Notes: generated by a model not told the origin, from the letters alone. A DNA stretch of 64,000 nt from Frondihabitans peucedani (GCF_039537585.1 NZ_BAABAU010000001.1:2108001-2172000); one strand, 5' to 3'; shown: positions 8,253 through 17,125, counted from the first letter of the stretch. Numbers and translations: made by a program.

Positions 8253-9179
8253 GTGACCCTCCTCGACCAGACCGCCCCGAGCGTTCAGAGTGCTGCCCAG
8301 CAGCGTCCTGCCCGCTCGGTCGAGGTGTACGACTTCCTGCGTCCGACGACGCTCGCCCGCGAGCACTCGCGCGTGCTCGAGCTGGCGTTCGAGACCTTCG
8401 CCCGCCAGTGGGGCACGCAGCTCACCGCGAAGGTGCGCGTGCTCTCGCAGGTGACCTGCGAGCAGGTCGTCATGACCACCTACGACGAGTTCGCGGCCTC
8501 GCTCCCCGCCACGACGGCCATGGTCCTCTGCCCCCTCGAGGGCGCGACCGCGAAGGCCGTCATCCAGTTCCCCTCCGTCGCGGCCCTCGGCTGGGTGACC
8601 CACATGCTGGGCGGCGGCGCCACGGCGACCTCCGACCTCCCCGAGCGCAAGTTCACCCCCATCGAGCAGGCGCTCGTCCGCCGCCTGATGGACGACGCCC
8701 TCGAGGACCTCCGCTACTCGCTCGGATCGCTCCTGGTCGCCCAGATCTCGGTCGGCGGCTTCCAGTACAACTCGCAGTTCGCTCAGGCGGCCGCGAAGAG
8801 CGACCTCATGATCGTCGCCTCGTTCGAGATCCGAGTCGGCGAGTCGGCGGCCCCGGCCACCCTGGCGATCCCGGCCGAGGTCCTGCTCCCGCAGCTCGGC
8901 GAGACGAACCCGACCTCCACCACGGCCAACGCCCGCGAGCTCATCGACAGCCAGCTGGCCGCCGTCCCGGTCGAGGTCGCGCTCCAGTTCATCCCCGCGC
9001 AGGTGCGGCCGAGCCGGGTCCTCGACCTCCGCGTCGGCGACCTCCTCGCCCTCCCGCACCCCGAGCACCGCCCCCTCGACGTCACCGTCGACGGCCAGAC
9101 GGTCGGCCGCGCCGCGGTCGGCGCGAACGGCTCGCGGCTCGCCGGGATCATCGTCACCACCGAAGAGAGACTCGCATGA
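8253..9179 (+). CDS. fliM: Flagellar motor switch protein FliM
   Basis: FliM is the middle part of the C-ring. The product (308 aa) has the FliM core with VYDFLRPTTLAREHSRVLEL, the CheC-like middle domain, and a C-terminal SpoA domain (about residues 225-305, with VPVEVALQFIPAQVRPSRVL). The N-terminal LSQxEIDALL motif by which enteric FliM binds CheY-P is not visible: the protein begins MTLLDQTAPS and goes straight to a short linker. The GTG start is the only sensible one because the promoter lies directly upstream. It overlaps fliN by 4 bp. Confidence 0.95.
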   Translation: MTLLDQTAPSVQSAAQQRPARSVEVYDFLRPTTLAREHSRVLELAFETFARQWGTQLTAKVRVLSQVTCEQVVMTTYDEFAASLPATTAMVLCPLEGATAKAVIQFPSVAALGWVTHMLGGGATATSDLPERKFTPIEQALVRRLMDDALEDLRYSLGSLLVAQISVGGFQYNSQFAQAAAKSDLMIVASFEIRVGESAAPATLAIPAEVLLPQLGETNPTSTTANARELIDSQLAAVPVEVALQFIPAQVRPSRVLDLRVGDLLALPHPEHRPLDVTVDGQTVGRAAVGANGSRLAGIIVTTEERLA

Positions 9180-9862
9180 CCACCACCGTCACCGCCCTGC
9201 ACGCCGCGGCCGCCAAGGCGCTCGCCGCGCAGCTGCCCTCGAGCGTCCCGCTGGTCACCCAGCTCGGTTCCGGGATCCCCGCCGAGCTCGTGGGCGGCGC
9301 CGTCACGACGTCGTTCGTCGGCGACGTGTCGGGCGACTTCGCGGTCGTCGTCACCGACCTCCCCGGCGCGGCCGAGGCAGGCCTCCAGCACACCGACCTG
9401 CTGCGCCCCGCCCTCGAGGCGGCCGGTCAGGCGCTCGGCGTCGGGGTCCTCGGCGACGTGCACTCGGGCGGCGCCGCCGAGCTGGCGTCCGACCCCGACA
9501 GCGTCGTCTTCGAGCTCGTCGACGCCGGTCGCCCGGCCGGCTGGTTCGTCGTCCGGATCCGCGAGAACGGCGTGATCGGCACCGCCAACCCGAGCCTCCA
9601 GGGCTCCGTCGCCGACAAGCTCGGCCGCATCAACAACGTCGAGATGGCCCTCACGGTCGAGATCGGCCGGACCCGAATGAGCGTCCGCGACGTCCTCTCG
9701 CTCGAGCCCGGCGCCGTCATCGAGCTCGACCGCTCCGCCGGTGCCCCCGCCGACGTCCTCCTGAACGGCCGCCTCATCGCTCACGGCGAGGTCGTCGTCG
9801 TCGACCAGGACTACGCGGTCCGCATCACCCAGATCCTCGACATCGCGGACGGACAGAACTGA
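9176..9862 (+). CDS. fliN: Flagellar motor switch protein FliN (with N-terminal CheC-like region)
   Basis: The C-terminal 75 residues or so form the SpoA/FliN domain: MALTVEIGRTRMSVRDVLSL, GAVIELDRSAG, and DYAVRITQI. At 228 aa it is much longer than enteric FliN (137 aa). The first 140 residues resemble the CheC-like middle part of FliY/FliM, though no phosphatase motif is evident. The ATG at 9176 overlaps the fliM stop (ATGA). FliN sits at the bottom of the C-ring next to the export apparatus, and export genes follow directly. Confidence 0.92.
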   Translation: MTTTVTALHAAAAKALAAQLPSSVPLVTQLGSGIPAELVGGAVTTSFVGDVSGDFAVVVTDLPGAAEAGLQHTDLLRPALEAAGQALGVGVLGDVHSGGAAELASDPDSVVFELVDAGRPAGWFVVRIRENGVIGTANPSLQGSVADKLGRINNVEMALTVEIGRTRMSVRDVLSLEPGAVIELDRSAGAPADVLLNGRLIAHGEVVVVDQDYAVRITQILDIADGQN

Positions 9863-9864
9863 CC

Positions 9865-10377
9865 GTGGACACCCTCTTCGTCGGCCTCCGGGTCGTGGTC
9901 TCCCTCGCCGCCGTGCTGGGGCTGCTCTGGTTCATCCAGCGCAGGGTCGCGAAGACCGGCCGCGTGACCCGCCAGGCCAAGCACGTCACCGTGGTCGCCC
10001 GCCAGGGCATCTCGGGCAAGGCGTCGGTCGCCGTCGTCGACGTCGAGGGTGTCCGCTACGTCCTGGGCGTGACCGAGCAGAGCGTCTCGGTCCTCGGCTC
10101 GGGGGAGGCCCCGCAGGATGCGGTCGTCACCCCGATCGCGCCGGCCGCCTCCGCCCCCGCGGCGGCGGCGTTCGCGCAGACGCTCGCCGCACAGCCCGCC
10201 GCGGTCGTCCCGGTCGCGACCCCCGCCGCCCTCGTCGACAGCCCGCGCCGCGCCGCCCGCGCTGCCGCAGCGACCCCGCAGGCGCCGGCCCAGGCCGCGC
10301 CGCTCGCCGGGTCGATCCTCTCCGCCAGCACCTGGAAGCAGGCCGCCGCCGCCATGCGATCCCAGAAGCGCGCATGA
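9865..10377 (+). CDS. fliO: Flagellar biosynthetic protein FliO
   Basis: FliO is the small membrane chaperone for assembly of the FliP ring. The 170-aa product has one N-terminal membrane segment (LRVVVSLAAVLGLLWFIQRR), a conserved basic region, then GISGKASVAVVDVEGVRYVLGVTEQSVSVL, the FliO signature. An Ala/Pro-rich tail follows. The start is GTG two bases after the fliN stop. It overlaps fliP by 4 bp, in the standard fliN-fliO-fliP order. Confidence 0.88.
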   Translation: MDTLFVGLRVVVSLAAVLGLLWFIQRRVAKTGRVTRQAKHVTVVARQGISGKASVAVVDVEGVRYVLGVTEQSVSVLGSGEAPQDAVVTPIAPAASAPAAAAFAQTLAAQPAAVVPVATPAALVDSPRRAARAAAATPQAPAQAAPLAGSILSASTWKQAAAAMRSQKRA

Positions 10378-11423
10378 CCGACCAGCCCCGCCGCCGCTCC
10401 ACGTGGGCCGCGGCTCCCTCCGGCGCGCCGCGAATCGTGCTGTTCGGACCGTCGAAGCAGTCGGGCGCCTCGGCCGTCACGGCGGCCCTCCGCGCCGGTT
10501 TCGAGCACTCCTTCGCCGCCCGGATCCTCGGCCTCGGAGCAGCCCCCGCCCCGAAGCTCGTGACCACGGTCGAGCTCCGCCGCCGGCGCCGCTCCCGCAC
10601 CGCCCGCATCCTGCGTGCCGGCGTCTTCGTCGTCGCGCTGCTCGCCTTCGTCGCCGGCTTCGTCCTCCTGCAGGCGCACGGCGCCCACGCCGCGCCGGTC
10701 GCTCCCACCGACCCGACCGCCCCCGCCGCCCCGACGGCGCCCGCCACCACCGGCACCGGCGGTCTCTCGGTGAACATCAACGGCCCGGACGGCACGCCCT
10801 CGTCGGCCGTCGTCACCCTCCTCGGCCTCACGCTCCTCAGCGTGGCGCCGGCCCTCCTGCTGATGATGACGAGCTTCACGAAGATCTTCGTGGTCCTCGC
10901 CATGACGCGGAACGCCCTCAGCCTCCAGTCGATCCCGCCGAACCAGGTCATCGCAGGCCTCGCGCTGTTCCTCAGCCTCTTCATCATGGGCCCGGTCCTG
11001 ATCCACATCAACGACCTCGCCCTGCAGCCCTACCTCGCCGGCAAGATCGACTTCCAGCACGCGATCACGCTCGCCGAGGGGCCGCTGCGCCACTTCATGC
11101 TGGCGCACACCCGCGAGGAGGACATCGCGCTGATGACCCGGGCCGCCAAGAAGGCGAACCCGGCCACCATGAACGCGACGCCCATGCTGACGCTGATCCC
11201 GGCGTTCATGATCTCGGAGCTCCGCGCCGCCTTCATCATCGGCTTCGTCATCTTCATCCCGTTCCTGGTCATCGACCTCGTCGTCTCCGCCGCCCTGATG
11301 TCGATGGGCATGATGATGCTGCCGCCGGTCATGATCTCGCTGCCCTTCAAGATCCTGCTCTTCGTCCTCGTCGACGGCTGGGGCCTGATCATCAAGGCCC
11401 TGATCGAGAGCTACAACACATGA
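10374..11423 (+). CDS. fliP: Flagellar type III export gate protein FliP, long N-terminal extension
   Basis: FliP forms the core of the export gate with FliQ and FliR. The FliP signature MMTSFTKIFVVLAMTRNALS and the C-terminal LIPAFMISELRAAFIIGF and LVDGWGLIIKAL are intact. The protein is 349 aa against about 245 in enterics. The difference is an N-terminal basic region of about 80 residues ahead of a signal-peptide-like segment (AGVFVVALLAFVAGFVLL, ending in HAA) plus a Pro/Ala linker. The ATG overlaps the fliO stop (ATGA), supporting the long form. An internal GTG at 10560 would give a conventional length. Confidence 0.95.
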   Translation: MTDQPRRRSTWAAAPSGAPRIVLFGPSKQSGASAVTAALRAGFEHSFAARILGLGAAPAPKLVTTVELRRRRRSRTARILRAGVFVVALLAFVAGFVLLQAHGAHAAPVAPTDPTAPAAPTAPATTGTGGLSVNINGPDGTPSSAVVTLLGLTLLSVAPALLLMMTSFTKIFVVLAMTRNALSLQSIPPNQVIAGLALFLSLFIMGPVLIHINDLALQPYLAGKIDFQHAITLAEGPLRHFMLAHTREEDIALMTRAAKKANPATMNATPMLTLIPAFMISELRAAFIIGFVIFIPFLVIDLVVSAALMSMGMMMLPPVMISLPFKILLFVLVDGWGLIIKALIESYNT

Positions 11424-11695
11424 ACACCAACGGCGTCCTCGACATCGGCGTGCAGGCTCTGCTCGTCGCCGGCAAGCTCGCAGCGCCGGTGCTCATCACC
11501 GCACTCGTCGTCGGGTTCGCGATCTCCCTCCTGCAGTCGATCACGCAGATCCAGGAGCCCACCCTCGCCTTCGTGCCCAAGGCGATCGCCGTCGCGATCG
11601 CGCTCGTCGTCTGCGGCAACTGGATGATCTCGACGATGATCTCGTTCACCACGACGATGTTCGACCGGATCCCGTCACTGCTCGGCGGTGGCTAG
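11420..11695 (+). CDS. fliQ: Flagellar export gate protein FliQ
   Basis: This 91-aa protein has two membrane helices, with the FliQ signature APVLITALVVGFAISLLQSI followed by TQIQEPTLAFVPKA. It joins FliP and FliR in the export gate. The ATG at 11420 overlaps the fliP stop in an ATGA junction, and fliR begins three bases after its stop. Length and order are standard. Confidence 0.95.
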   Translation: MNTNGVLDIGVQALLVAGKLAAPVLITALVVGFAISLLQSITQIQEPTLAFVPKAIAVAIALVVCGNWMISTMISFTTTMFDRIPSLLGGG

Positions 11696-11698
11696 ACC

Positions 11699-12457
11699 GT
11701 GGACTTCCGCTTCGACATGTCGGCCGTGGAGGCCGTGATGCTGGCCGGCGTCCGGATCGCCGCGTTCCTCGTGATCGCCCCGCCGTTCTCCTACAAGGCC
11801 ATCCCCGGCAACGTGAAGGCCCTCCTCGCGGTCGGCCTCGCGCTCGCGGTGTCGCCGCGGATCATCCCCGGCTACCAGTCGCAGACGACCGGCGACTTCG
11901 TCGTCTCGCTGGTCCTCGAGCTCGTCGCCGGCGCGACCCTCGGCTTCCTGGTCTGGCTCGTCTTCGCGGCGGTCCAGTCGGCAGGCAGCGCCATCGACCT
12001 GTTCGGCGGCTTCCAGCTCGCCCAGGCGTACGACCCGCAGTCGATGGTCAACGGCGCCCAGTTCACGCGCCTGTTCCAGATGACCGCCCTGGTGCTCATG
12101 TTCACCTCCGGCGGGTACCAGCTCATCATCGGCGGCATCACCCGCACCTTCGACGCGGTCCCGATCGGGGTCGGGATCGACCTGTCGCATCCTGCGGCCC
12201 TCATGGTCCACGCGGTCACGCAGATGTTCCTCGCGACGCTGCAGATCGCCGGGCCGCTCATCGTCGTCCTGTTCCTCGCCGACGCCGGCCTCGGCCTCCT
12301 GACCCGCGTGGCGCCCGCGCTGAACGCGTTCCAGCTCGGGTACCCGCTCAAGATCATGATCACGCTCGGCCTCGCCGGCATGGTCTTCGTGGCCCTGCCG
12401 CAGATCGTCTCCTCCCTCTCGGAGCAGGCGGTCGGGGCCCTGATGGGGGTGAGCTGA
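11699..12457 (+). CDS. fliR: Flagellar export gate protein FliR
   Basis: FliR is the third component of the FliPQR export gate. The 252-aa product is strongly hydrophobic with about six membrane segments. It carries the family motifs RIAAFLVIAPPFSYKAIPGNVK, split here by the helix end, and FQLAQAYDPQSMVNGAQFTR in the middle. The C-terminus has FQLGYPLKIMITLGL. A GTG three bases after fliQ is the start, and the last base is shared with the flhB ATG. Order fliQ-fliR-flhB is conserved. Confidence 0.95.
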   Translation: MDFRFDMSAVEAVMLAGVRIAAFLVIAPPFSYKAIPGNVKALLAVGLALAVSPRIIPGYQSQTTGDFVVSLVLELVAGATLGFLVWLVFAAVQSAGSAIDLFGGFQLAQAYDPQSMVNGAQFTRLFQMTALVLMFTSGGYQLIIGGITRTFDAVPIGVGIDLSHPAALMVHAVTQMFLATLQIAGPLIVVLFLADAGLGLLTRVAPALNAFQLGYPLKIMITLGLAGMVFVALPQIVSSLSEQAVGALMGVS

Positions 12458-13611
12458 TGGCCGACGAGTCGGGTGAGAAGACCGAGCAGGCGACCGAGAA
12501 GCGCATGAAGGAGGTCCACGGCAAGGGCCAGCTGTCGAAGTCGCAGGATCTCTCGGCGTGGGTCGGAGTCGCGGCCGCCGTCGTCATGATGCCCTCCACG
12601 ATCGACCGGGCGAAGGCCGCCGGCCTCACGCAGATGGTCACCGTGAAGGACGCCATCGCCACCCCGTCGACCGCGATGGCCCGCTCGGCCCTCATCGACG
12701 GGTTCTCGACGATCGGCGGGATCGTCGCGCCGCTCCTCGCGGTCACGGCCGTCGCGATCCTGATCGTCGCGATCGTCCAGGGCGGTGTCCACTTCAAGAA
12801 GTCGATCGCCAAGTTCGAGCACTTCAACCTGCTGAACGGCGTCAAGAACACGTTCGGCCCGCAGGCGCTCTGGCAGGGCGCGAAGGTGCTGCTGAAGACG
12901 GGCGTCGTGGCGCTGGTGCTCTGGGTCGTCATCAAGAACCTGATGGCCGTGCTGATGAACGCGAACCTGCCGCTGGCGTCGCTCCTGAGCGCAGCGTCCG
13001 GCGGGGTGTCGTCGCTCGTGGTCGCGGCGGTCGCCGCGGGTCTCGTGCTCGGCGGGCTCGACGTGCTCGTCGTCATGCGGCGCAACCGCAAGAAGACCCG
13101 CATGACGAAGAAGGAGGTCAAGGACGAGAGCAAGTCGTCCGACGGCGACCCCCTGATCCGGCAGCAGCGGCGCCAGCGAGCCCTCGCCATGAGCCGCGGC
13201 CGCATGATGTCGAAGATCGCCGACGCGGACGTCGTCATGGTCAACCCGACGCACGTCGCCGTCGCCCTCAAGTACGAGCCCGGCCGCTCGGCCCCCCGCG
13301 TCGTCGCGAAGGGCGCCGGCGAGGTCGCCCGCGGCATCCGCGAGAAGGCCGAGAAGGAGGGCGTCCCGATGGTGAAGGACATCCCCCTGGCCCGGGCCCT
13401 CCACGCCGCCTGCGAGCTCGGCGACGAGATCCCCGTCGACCTCTACTCGCCGGTCGCCCGCGTCCTCACCTTCGTCATGGCGCTGAAGGCGCGCGGCTCG
13501 AAGGCCGCGGCCGGTGTCCACACCATGCCCGGCGGCACCATCGCCGCCGTCCCCGAAGCCCCCGAAGTCACCGAGTCCGAAGCAAGCACCCTCGTAGGAG
13601 CCACATCGTGA
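12457..13611 (+). CDS. flhB: Flagellar export protein FlhB (autocleaving specificity switch)
   Basis: FlhB controls export specificity together with FliK. The N-terminus has the conserved EKTEQATEKRMKE with a following KGQLSKSQD. Four membrane segments occupy about residues 30-210. The cytoplasmic domain contains the autocleavage site NPTH with Asn263-Pro264, inside VVMVNPTHVAVALKYEPG. The last 35 residues are a variable tail. Length (384 aa) is normal. The start ATG overlaps fliR and the stop overlaps the flhA GTG. Confidence 0.96.
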   Translation: MADESGEKTEQATEKRMKEVHGKGQLSKSQDLSAWVGVAAAVVMMPSTIDRAKAAGLTQMVTVKDAIATPSTAMARSALIDGFSTIGGIVAPLLAVTAVAILIVAIVQGGVHFKKSIAKFEHFNLLNGVKNTFGPQALWQGAKVLLKTGVVALVLWVVIKNLMAVLMNANLPLASLLSAASGGVSSLVVAAVAAGLVLGGLDVLVVMRRNRKKTRMTKKEVKDESKSSDGDPLIRQQRRQRALAMSRGRMMSKIADADVVMVNPTHVAVALKYEPGRSAPRVVAKGAGEVARGIREKAEKEGVPMVKDIPLARALHAACELGDEIPVDLYSPVARVLTFVMALKARGSKAAAGVHTMPGGTIAAVPEAPEVTESEASTLVGATS

Positions 13612-15653
13612 AGAACCTCCCGAAGCTCGCCGTCCCCGTCGGCGTCGTCGGCATCGTCCTGCTGCTCGTCGTGCCGGTGCCGTCGTTCCTGCTCGACACC
13701 CTCATCATCTGCAACATCCTGCTGGCGCTGGTGATCCTGCTCACGACGATGTTCGTGAAGAAGCCGATGGACTTCTCGGTCTTCCCATCGCTGCTGCTGG
13801 TCGCGACGCTGTTCCGCCTCGGCCTGAACGTGGCGTCGACTCGACTCGTGCTCGGCAAGGGCTTCGCCGGCGAGGTCATCCAGGCGTTCGGGCACGTGGC
13901 CGTCGGCGGCTCCGTCATCATCGGCGCGGTGATCTTCCTGATCCTGGTGGTCATCCAGTTCGTCGTCGTCACGAAGGGCGCCGAGCGCGTCGCCGAGGTC
14001 GGGGCCCGCTTCACCCTCGACGCCATGCCCGGCAAGCAGATGGCCATCGACGCCGACCTCAACGCCGGCCTCATCACCGACGAGATCGCCAAGAAGCGCC
14101 GCGCCGAGGTGGCCGGCGAGGCCGACTTTTACGGGGCCATGGACGGCGCCTCGAAGTTCGTCAAGGGCGACGCGATCGCCGGCATCCTGATCATCATCAT
14201 CAACCTCATCGGCGGGATCGCGACCGGCATGGTCTCCGGCGGCCTCGCGATCGGCGACGCGCTCAGCAAGTACGGCATCCTGACGATCGGCGACGGCCTC
14301 GTCACCCAGATCCCGGCGCTCCTGATGGCCGTCTCCACCGGCATGATTGTTACCCGCTCGAACGCGGAGTCCGACCTCGGCTCCACCGCCTCGCAGCAGC
14401 TCACCCAGTCGCGCACCGCCGTCATGATCGCCGGCGTCGCCGCCATCGGCATGGCCTTCATCCCCGGCATGCCGATCGTCCCCTTCCTGGTCGTCGGCGG
14501 CACCCTCCTCGTCATCGGCCAGCGCATCAAGGCCAAGGAGAAGAAGGAGGCGCAGGATCTCGAGCGCGCGGCTCTCACGCAGAACGTCGCCCCCACCGAG
14601 ACCACCGAGGACCTCCTCGAGCAGATGCGCGTCCACGCGCTCGAGATCCAGCTCGCCCCCGACCTCGTCGACATGGTGTCCGGCGCCAGCGACGACCTGC
14701 TCGGCAGGGTCCGCGCCCTCCGCCGCAAGGTCGCCATGGAGCTCGGCGTCGTCGTCCCGCCCGTCCGCACCCGCGACAGCGTCGAGCTGCCGCCGGCGAC
14801 CTACGCGATCCGCATCGCCGGCGTCGAGGCGGGTCGCGGCATGGCGCCCGCGGGCAAGGTGCTGGCCCTCGGCGACTTCCTCGACGCCCTCCCCGGCACC
14901 TCGACCGTCGAGCCCGTCTTCGGCCTCGCCGGCAAGTGGATCCCCGCCGAGATGCGGCACTCGGCCGAGATGACCGGCGCGACCGTCATCGACCGGGTGT
15001 CGGTGCTGGTCACGCACCTCTCGTCGATCATCGCCGACAACGCGGCCCGCCTCCTCAGCCGCGAGGACGTCCGCGTCCTCGTCGAGGGCGTCAAGACCGT
15101 CAACGCCCCCGCCGTCGAGGAGCTGATCCCGTCGATGCTGAGCATGGCCGAGCTGCAGCGCGTGCTGCAGGGCCTCCTGCAGGAGCAGATCCCGATCAAC
15201 GACCTCGGCCGCATCTGCGAGGCGCTGACCCTCCGCGCCAAGGTGTCGACGGACCCCGAGGGCCTCATCGAGTCGGCCCGCGCGGCGCTCGGCCCCGCGC
15301 TCAGCGCGCAGTACCTCGACGGGAACACCCTCCGCGTCATCATGATCGAGCCGGGCCTCGAGCAGTCGCTCCTCGAGGGCCTGCGCCCGTCGGAGCAGGG
15401 CACCCAGATCCTGCTCGACGCCAACCGGATCGAGACGATCCTGTCGTCGCTCAAGACACAGGTGCAGACCGTCGAGGCCTCCGGTCTCAGCGCCGTGCTG
15501 GTCTGCGCGCCGGCCCTCCGCCCCGCGATCCGCCGCCTGGTGTCGGCGCAGACCGGCGGCCTGCCGGTGCTGTCGTACCAGGAGGCCACCGCGGGCAACG
15601 TCCACATCGAGACCGTCGGCGTCGTCCGCGGCGAAGGCGCGCTGGCCGCGTGA
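13608..15653 (+). CDS. flhA: Flagellar export protein FlhA
   Basis: FlhA is the large export-gate protein that binds chaperone-substrate complexes. The 681-aa product has eight N-terminal membrane helices up to about residue 310, with the FHIPEP signature around SVFPSLLLVATLFRLGLNVA and then STRLVLGKG. The cytoplasmic C-terminal domain covers about 340-680 and includes REDVRVLVEGVK and PVLSYQEA. The GTG at 13608 overlaps the flhB stop. The length matches the family. Confidence 0.96.
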   Translation: MKNLPKLAVPVGVVGIVLLLVVPVPSFLLDTLIICNILLALVILLTTMFVKKPMDFSVFPSLLLVATLFRLGLNVASTRLVLGKGFAGEVIQAFGHVAVGGSVIIGAVIFLILVVIQFVVVTKGAERVAEVGARFTLDAMPGKQMAIDADLNAGLITDEIAKKRRAEVAGEADFYGAMDGASKFVKGDAIAGILIIIINLIGGIATGMVSGGLAIGDALSKYGILTIGDGLVTQIPALLMAVSTGMIVTRSNAESDLGSTASQQLTQSRTAVMIAGVAAIGMAFIPGMPIVPFLVVGGTLLVIGQRIKAKEKKEAQDLERAALTQNVAPTETTEDLLEQMRVHALEIQLAPDLVDMVSGASDDLLGRVRALRRKVAMELGVVVPPVRTRDSVELPPATYAIRIAGVEAGRGMAPAGKVLALGDFLDALPGTSTVEPVFGLAGKWIPAEMRHSAEMTGATVIDRVSVLVTHLSSIIADNAARLLSREDVRVLVEGVKTVNAPAVEELIPSMLSMAELQRVLQGLLQEQIPINDLGRICEALTLRAKVSTDPEGLIESARAALGPALSAQYLDGNTLRVIMIEPGLEQSLLEGLRPSEQGTQILLDANRIETILSSLKTQVQTVEASGLSAVLVCAPALRPAIRRLVSAQTGGLPVLSYQEATAGNVHIETVGVVRGEGALAA

Positions 15654-15678
15654 CCTCGTCACCTGAGAGGATCGAGCG

Positions 15679-16671
15679 ATGAGCGGCCAACGCATCACCG
15701 TCACGGGCAAGAGCCTCGACGAGATCGCCACGAAGGTGCGCGTCGACCACGGTCCGCGCGCCCGCATCGTCGCGGCCGAGCGCGTCACCTCGGGCGGCCT
15801 CGGCATCGCCGGGCTCTTCACGAAGCGCTACGTCGAGGCGACGGTCGAGCTGCCCGAGCGCGGCCGCCGTGCCGCCCGGACCCCGCAGGATGCTCCGGGT
15901 CGCCGAGCCTCCGACACGCCCGTCTCGCAGCGGGCCTTCTCCCCGACGCCGGCGCAGCGCGTCGGGCTCGCCGCCCTCCTGGCCGACGCGGAGGACGCCG
16001 AGGACGCGTTCGCCCTCGAGGAGCCGGCCGCCGTGCCCGCCCCCGCGGTGTCGACGAGGTCGGGCGCGTTCGCCGACCTCATGGACGACCTCGCCTTCAA
16101 CGGCGTGATCGCCGAGCCGGAAGCCGCGCCCGCGCCCGGCAGCGCTGCGCCCGCCGGTGCCGCAGCGCCCGTCGAGCTCGCCGCCTCGGTCGTCGCGCCC
16201 GCCGCACCGTCGCGGATCGCGCCCGCCCTCCTCGACGGCCCGGGCGACCTGGTGGTGATCGTGGGCGAGCGCCCCGACACCGTCGCGGCCGTGCAGGCGA
16301 TGGCCGAGGGCTCGACTCTGACGCGTCCCGCCATCCGGGTCGCAGGATCCTGCGCGGACGGCCGCTTCGTCGCCGTCAGCGACCGTCGAGCCGCGCTCGA
16401 GGCCCGGGCCGCAGGGGTCGAGCTCGACCGCGCCACCTTCGTCGCGGTCGGCTGGACGCCGGCCGCCGCCGAGATCGTCGCGGCTCTCGCCCCCGACCAG
16501 CTCTGGCTCGCCGTCGACGCGGGCCGGAAGCACGCCGACACCGAGCGCTTCGTGGCCCTGGCCTCCGCGTCGCTCGACGTCGACGGGCTCGTGGCGTCGG
16601 GGCTCTCGTCGACCTCGACCCCCGACACCATCCGCACGCTGGGCCTCCCCGTCGGCTGGACCGACGCCTAG
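15679..16671 (+). CDS. FlhF-like protein lacking a recognisable GTPase domain
   Basis: The position directly after flhA and the N-terminal segment (RITVTGKSLDEIATKVRVDH, then GPRARIVAAERV and GLFTKRYVEATVEL) match the B domain of FlhF, an SRP-type GTPase that places flagella. The rest does not. Residues 60-195 are Ala/Pro-rich, and the C-terminal 130 residues have VVIVGERPDTVAAVQ where the P-loop GxxxxGKT should be. No G1, G3 or NKxD-like motif is seen. It looks like a degenerate FlhF that keeps the fold but not nucleotide hydrolysis. The start ATG at 15679 has a GAGAGGA site upstream. Confidence 0.6.
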   Translation: MSGQRITVTGKSLDEIATKVRVDHGPRARIVAAERVTSGGLGIAGLFTKRYVEATVELPERGRRAARTPQDAPGRRASDTPVSQRAFSPTPAQRVGLAALLADAEDAEDAFALEEPAAVPAPAVSTRSGAFADLMDDLAFNGVIAEPEAAPAPGSAAPAGAAAPVELAASVVAPAAPSRIAPALLDGPGDLVVIVGERPDTVAAVQAMAEGSTLTRPAIRVAGSCADGRFVAVSDRRAALEARAAGVELDRATFVAVGWTPAAAEIVAALAPDQLWLAVDAGRKHADTERFVALASASLDVDGLVASGLSSTSTPDTIRTLGLPVGWTDA

Positions 16672-16782
16672 CCTCCCTGCGCCCCTGCCGCCCGACGTCT
16701 GGCGGACATCCCCCCTGCCGCGGCGCGGTGCCGTGTCCGCGCAACGTGGTGCGGCACTGTGCGCCCGCGGGCCCGGCCCCGG

Positions 16783-16788
16783 TAGTCT
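16783..16788 (+). promoter_or_regulatory. Putative -10 element giving leaderless csrA
   Basis: TAGTCT lies six bases before the csrA ATG at 16795, and no ribosome-binding site is present. The spacing would place the transcript start on the start codon. The same TANNNT-N6-start arrangement is found at several other genes in the window. Confidence 0.5.
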
Positions 16789-16794
16789 TGCGGG

Positions 16795-17061
16795 ATGCTG
16801 GTGCTTACGCGCAAGGTCGGGGAGAGGATCCTCATCGGCGACGACATCGTCCTCACCATCCTCGACTCCCGCGGCGACGGCATCCGCGTCGGGATCGACG
16901 CTCCCCGCGGCATCAAGGTGCAGCGCGAAGAGGTCGTCCGGGCCGTGACCGAGGCCAATGTCGAGGCCGCTCGGGCCGGCGACGACGCCGAGGCGCGCAT
17001 CCGCGACCTGCTCGGCGGCGCCCAGCCGCCCGCCGATCCGCCCGCGGCCCCCGAGAAGTAG
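16795..17061 (+). CDS. csrA: Carbon storage regulator CsrA
   Basis: CsrA is an RNA-binding dimer that represses translation by covering GGA motifs in leaders. In Gram-positive bacteria it typically controls flagellin synthesis together with FliW. The first 50 residues are canonical (MLVLTRKVGERILIGDDIVL, then GIRVGIDAPRGIKVQREE). The 88-aa length includes a charged C-terminal tail longer than the 61-aa Escherichia coli protein. It ends the flagellar cluster. No fliW is in the window. Confidence 0.95.
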   Translation: MLVLTRKVGERILIGDDIVLTILDSRGDGIRVGIDAPRGIKVQREEVVRAVTEANVEAARAGDDAEARIRDLLGGAQPPADPPAAPEK

Positions 17062-17125
17062 CCCGCGCCTCAGCGCCCGCCTCCGCGGCGCCCGCTCTCG
17101 CGGCGCCCGCGCCTCAGCGCCCGCC
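17061..17125. repeat. 21-bp direct repeat between csrA and the convergent gene
   Basis: GCCCGCGCCTCAGCGCCCGC plus one C occurs at 17061-17081 and again at 17105-17125, with GCGGCGCCCGC repeats between. The second copy runs into the end of the leftward gene, so the short csrA downstream gap is a small GC-rich duplication. Confidence 0.7.
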
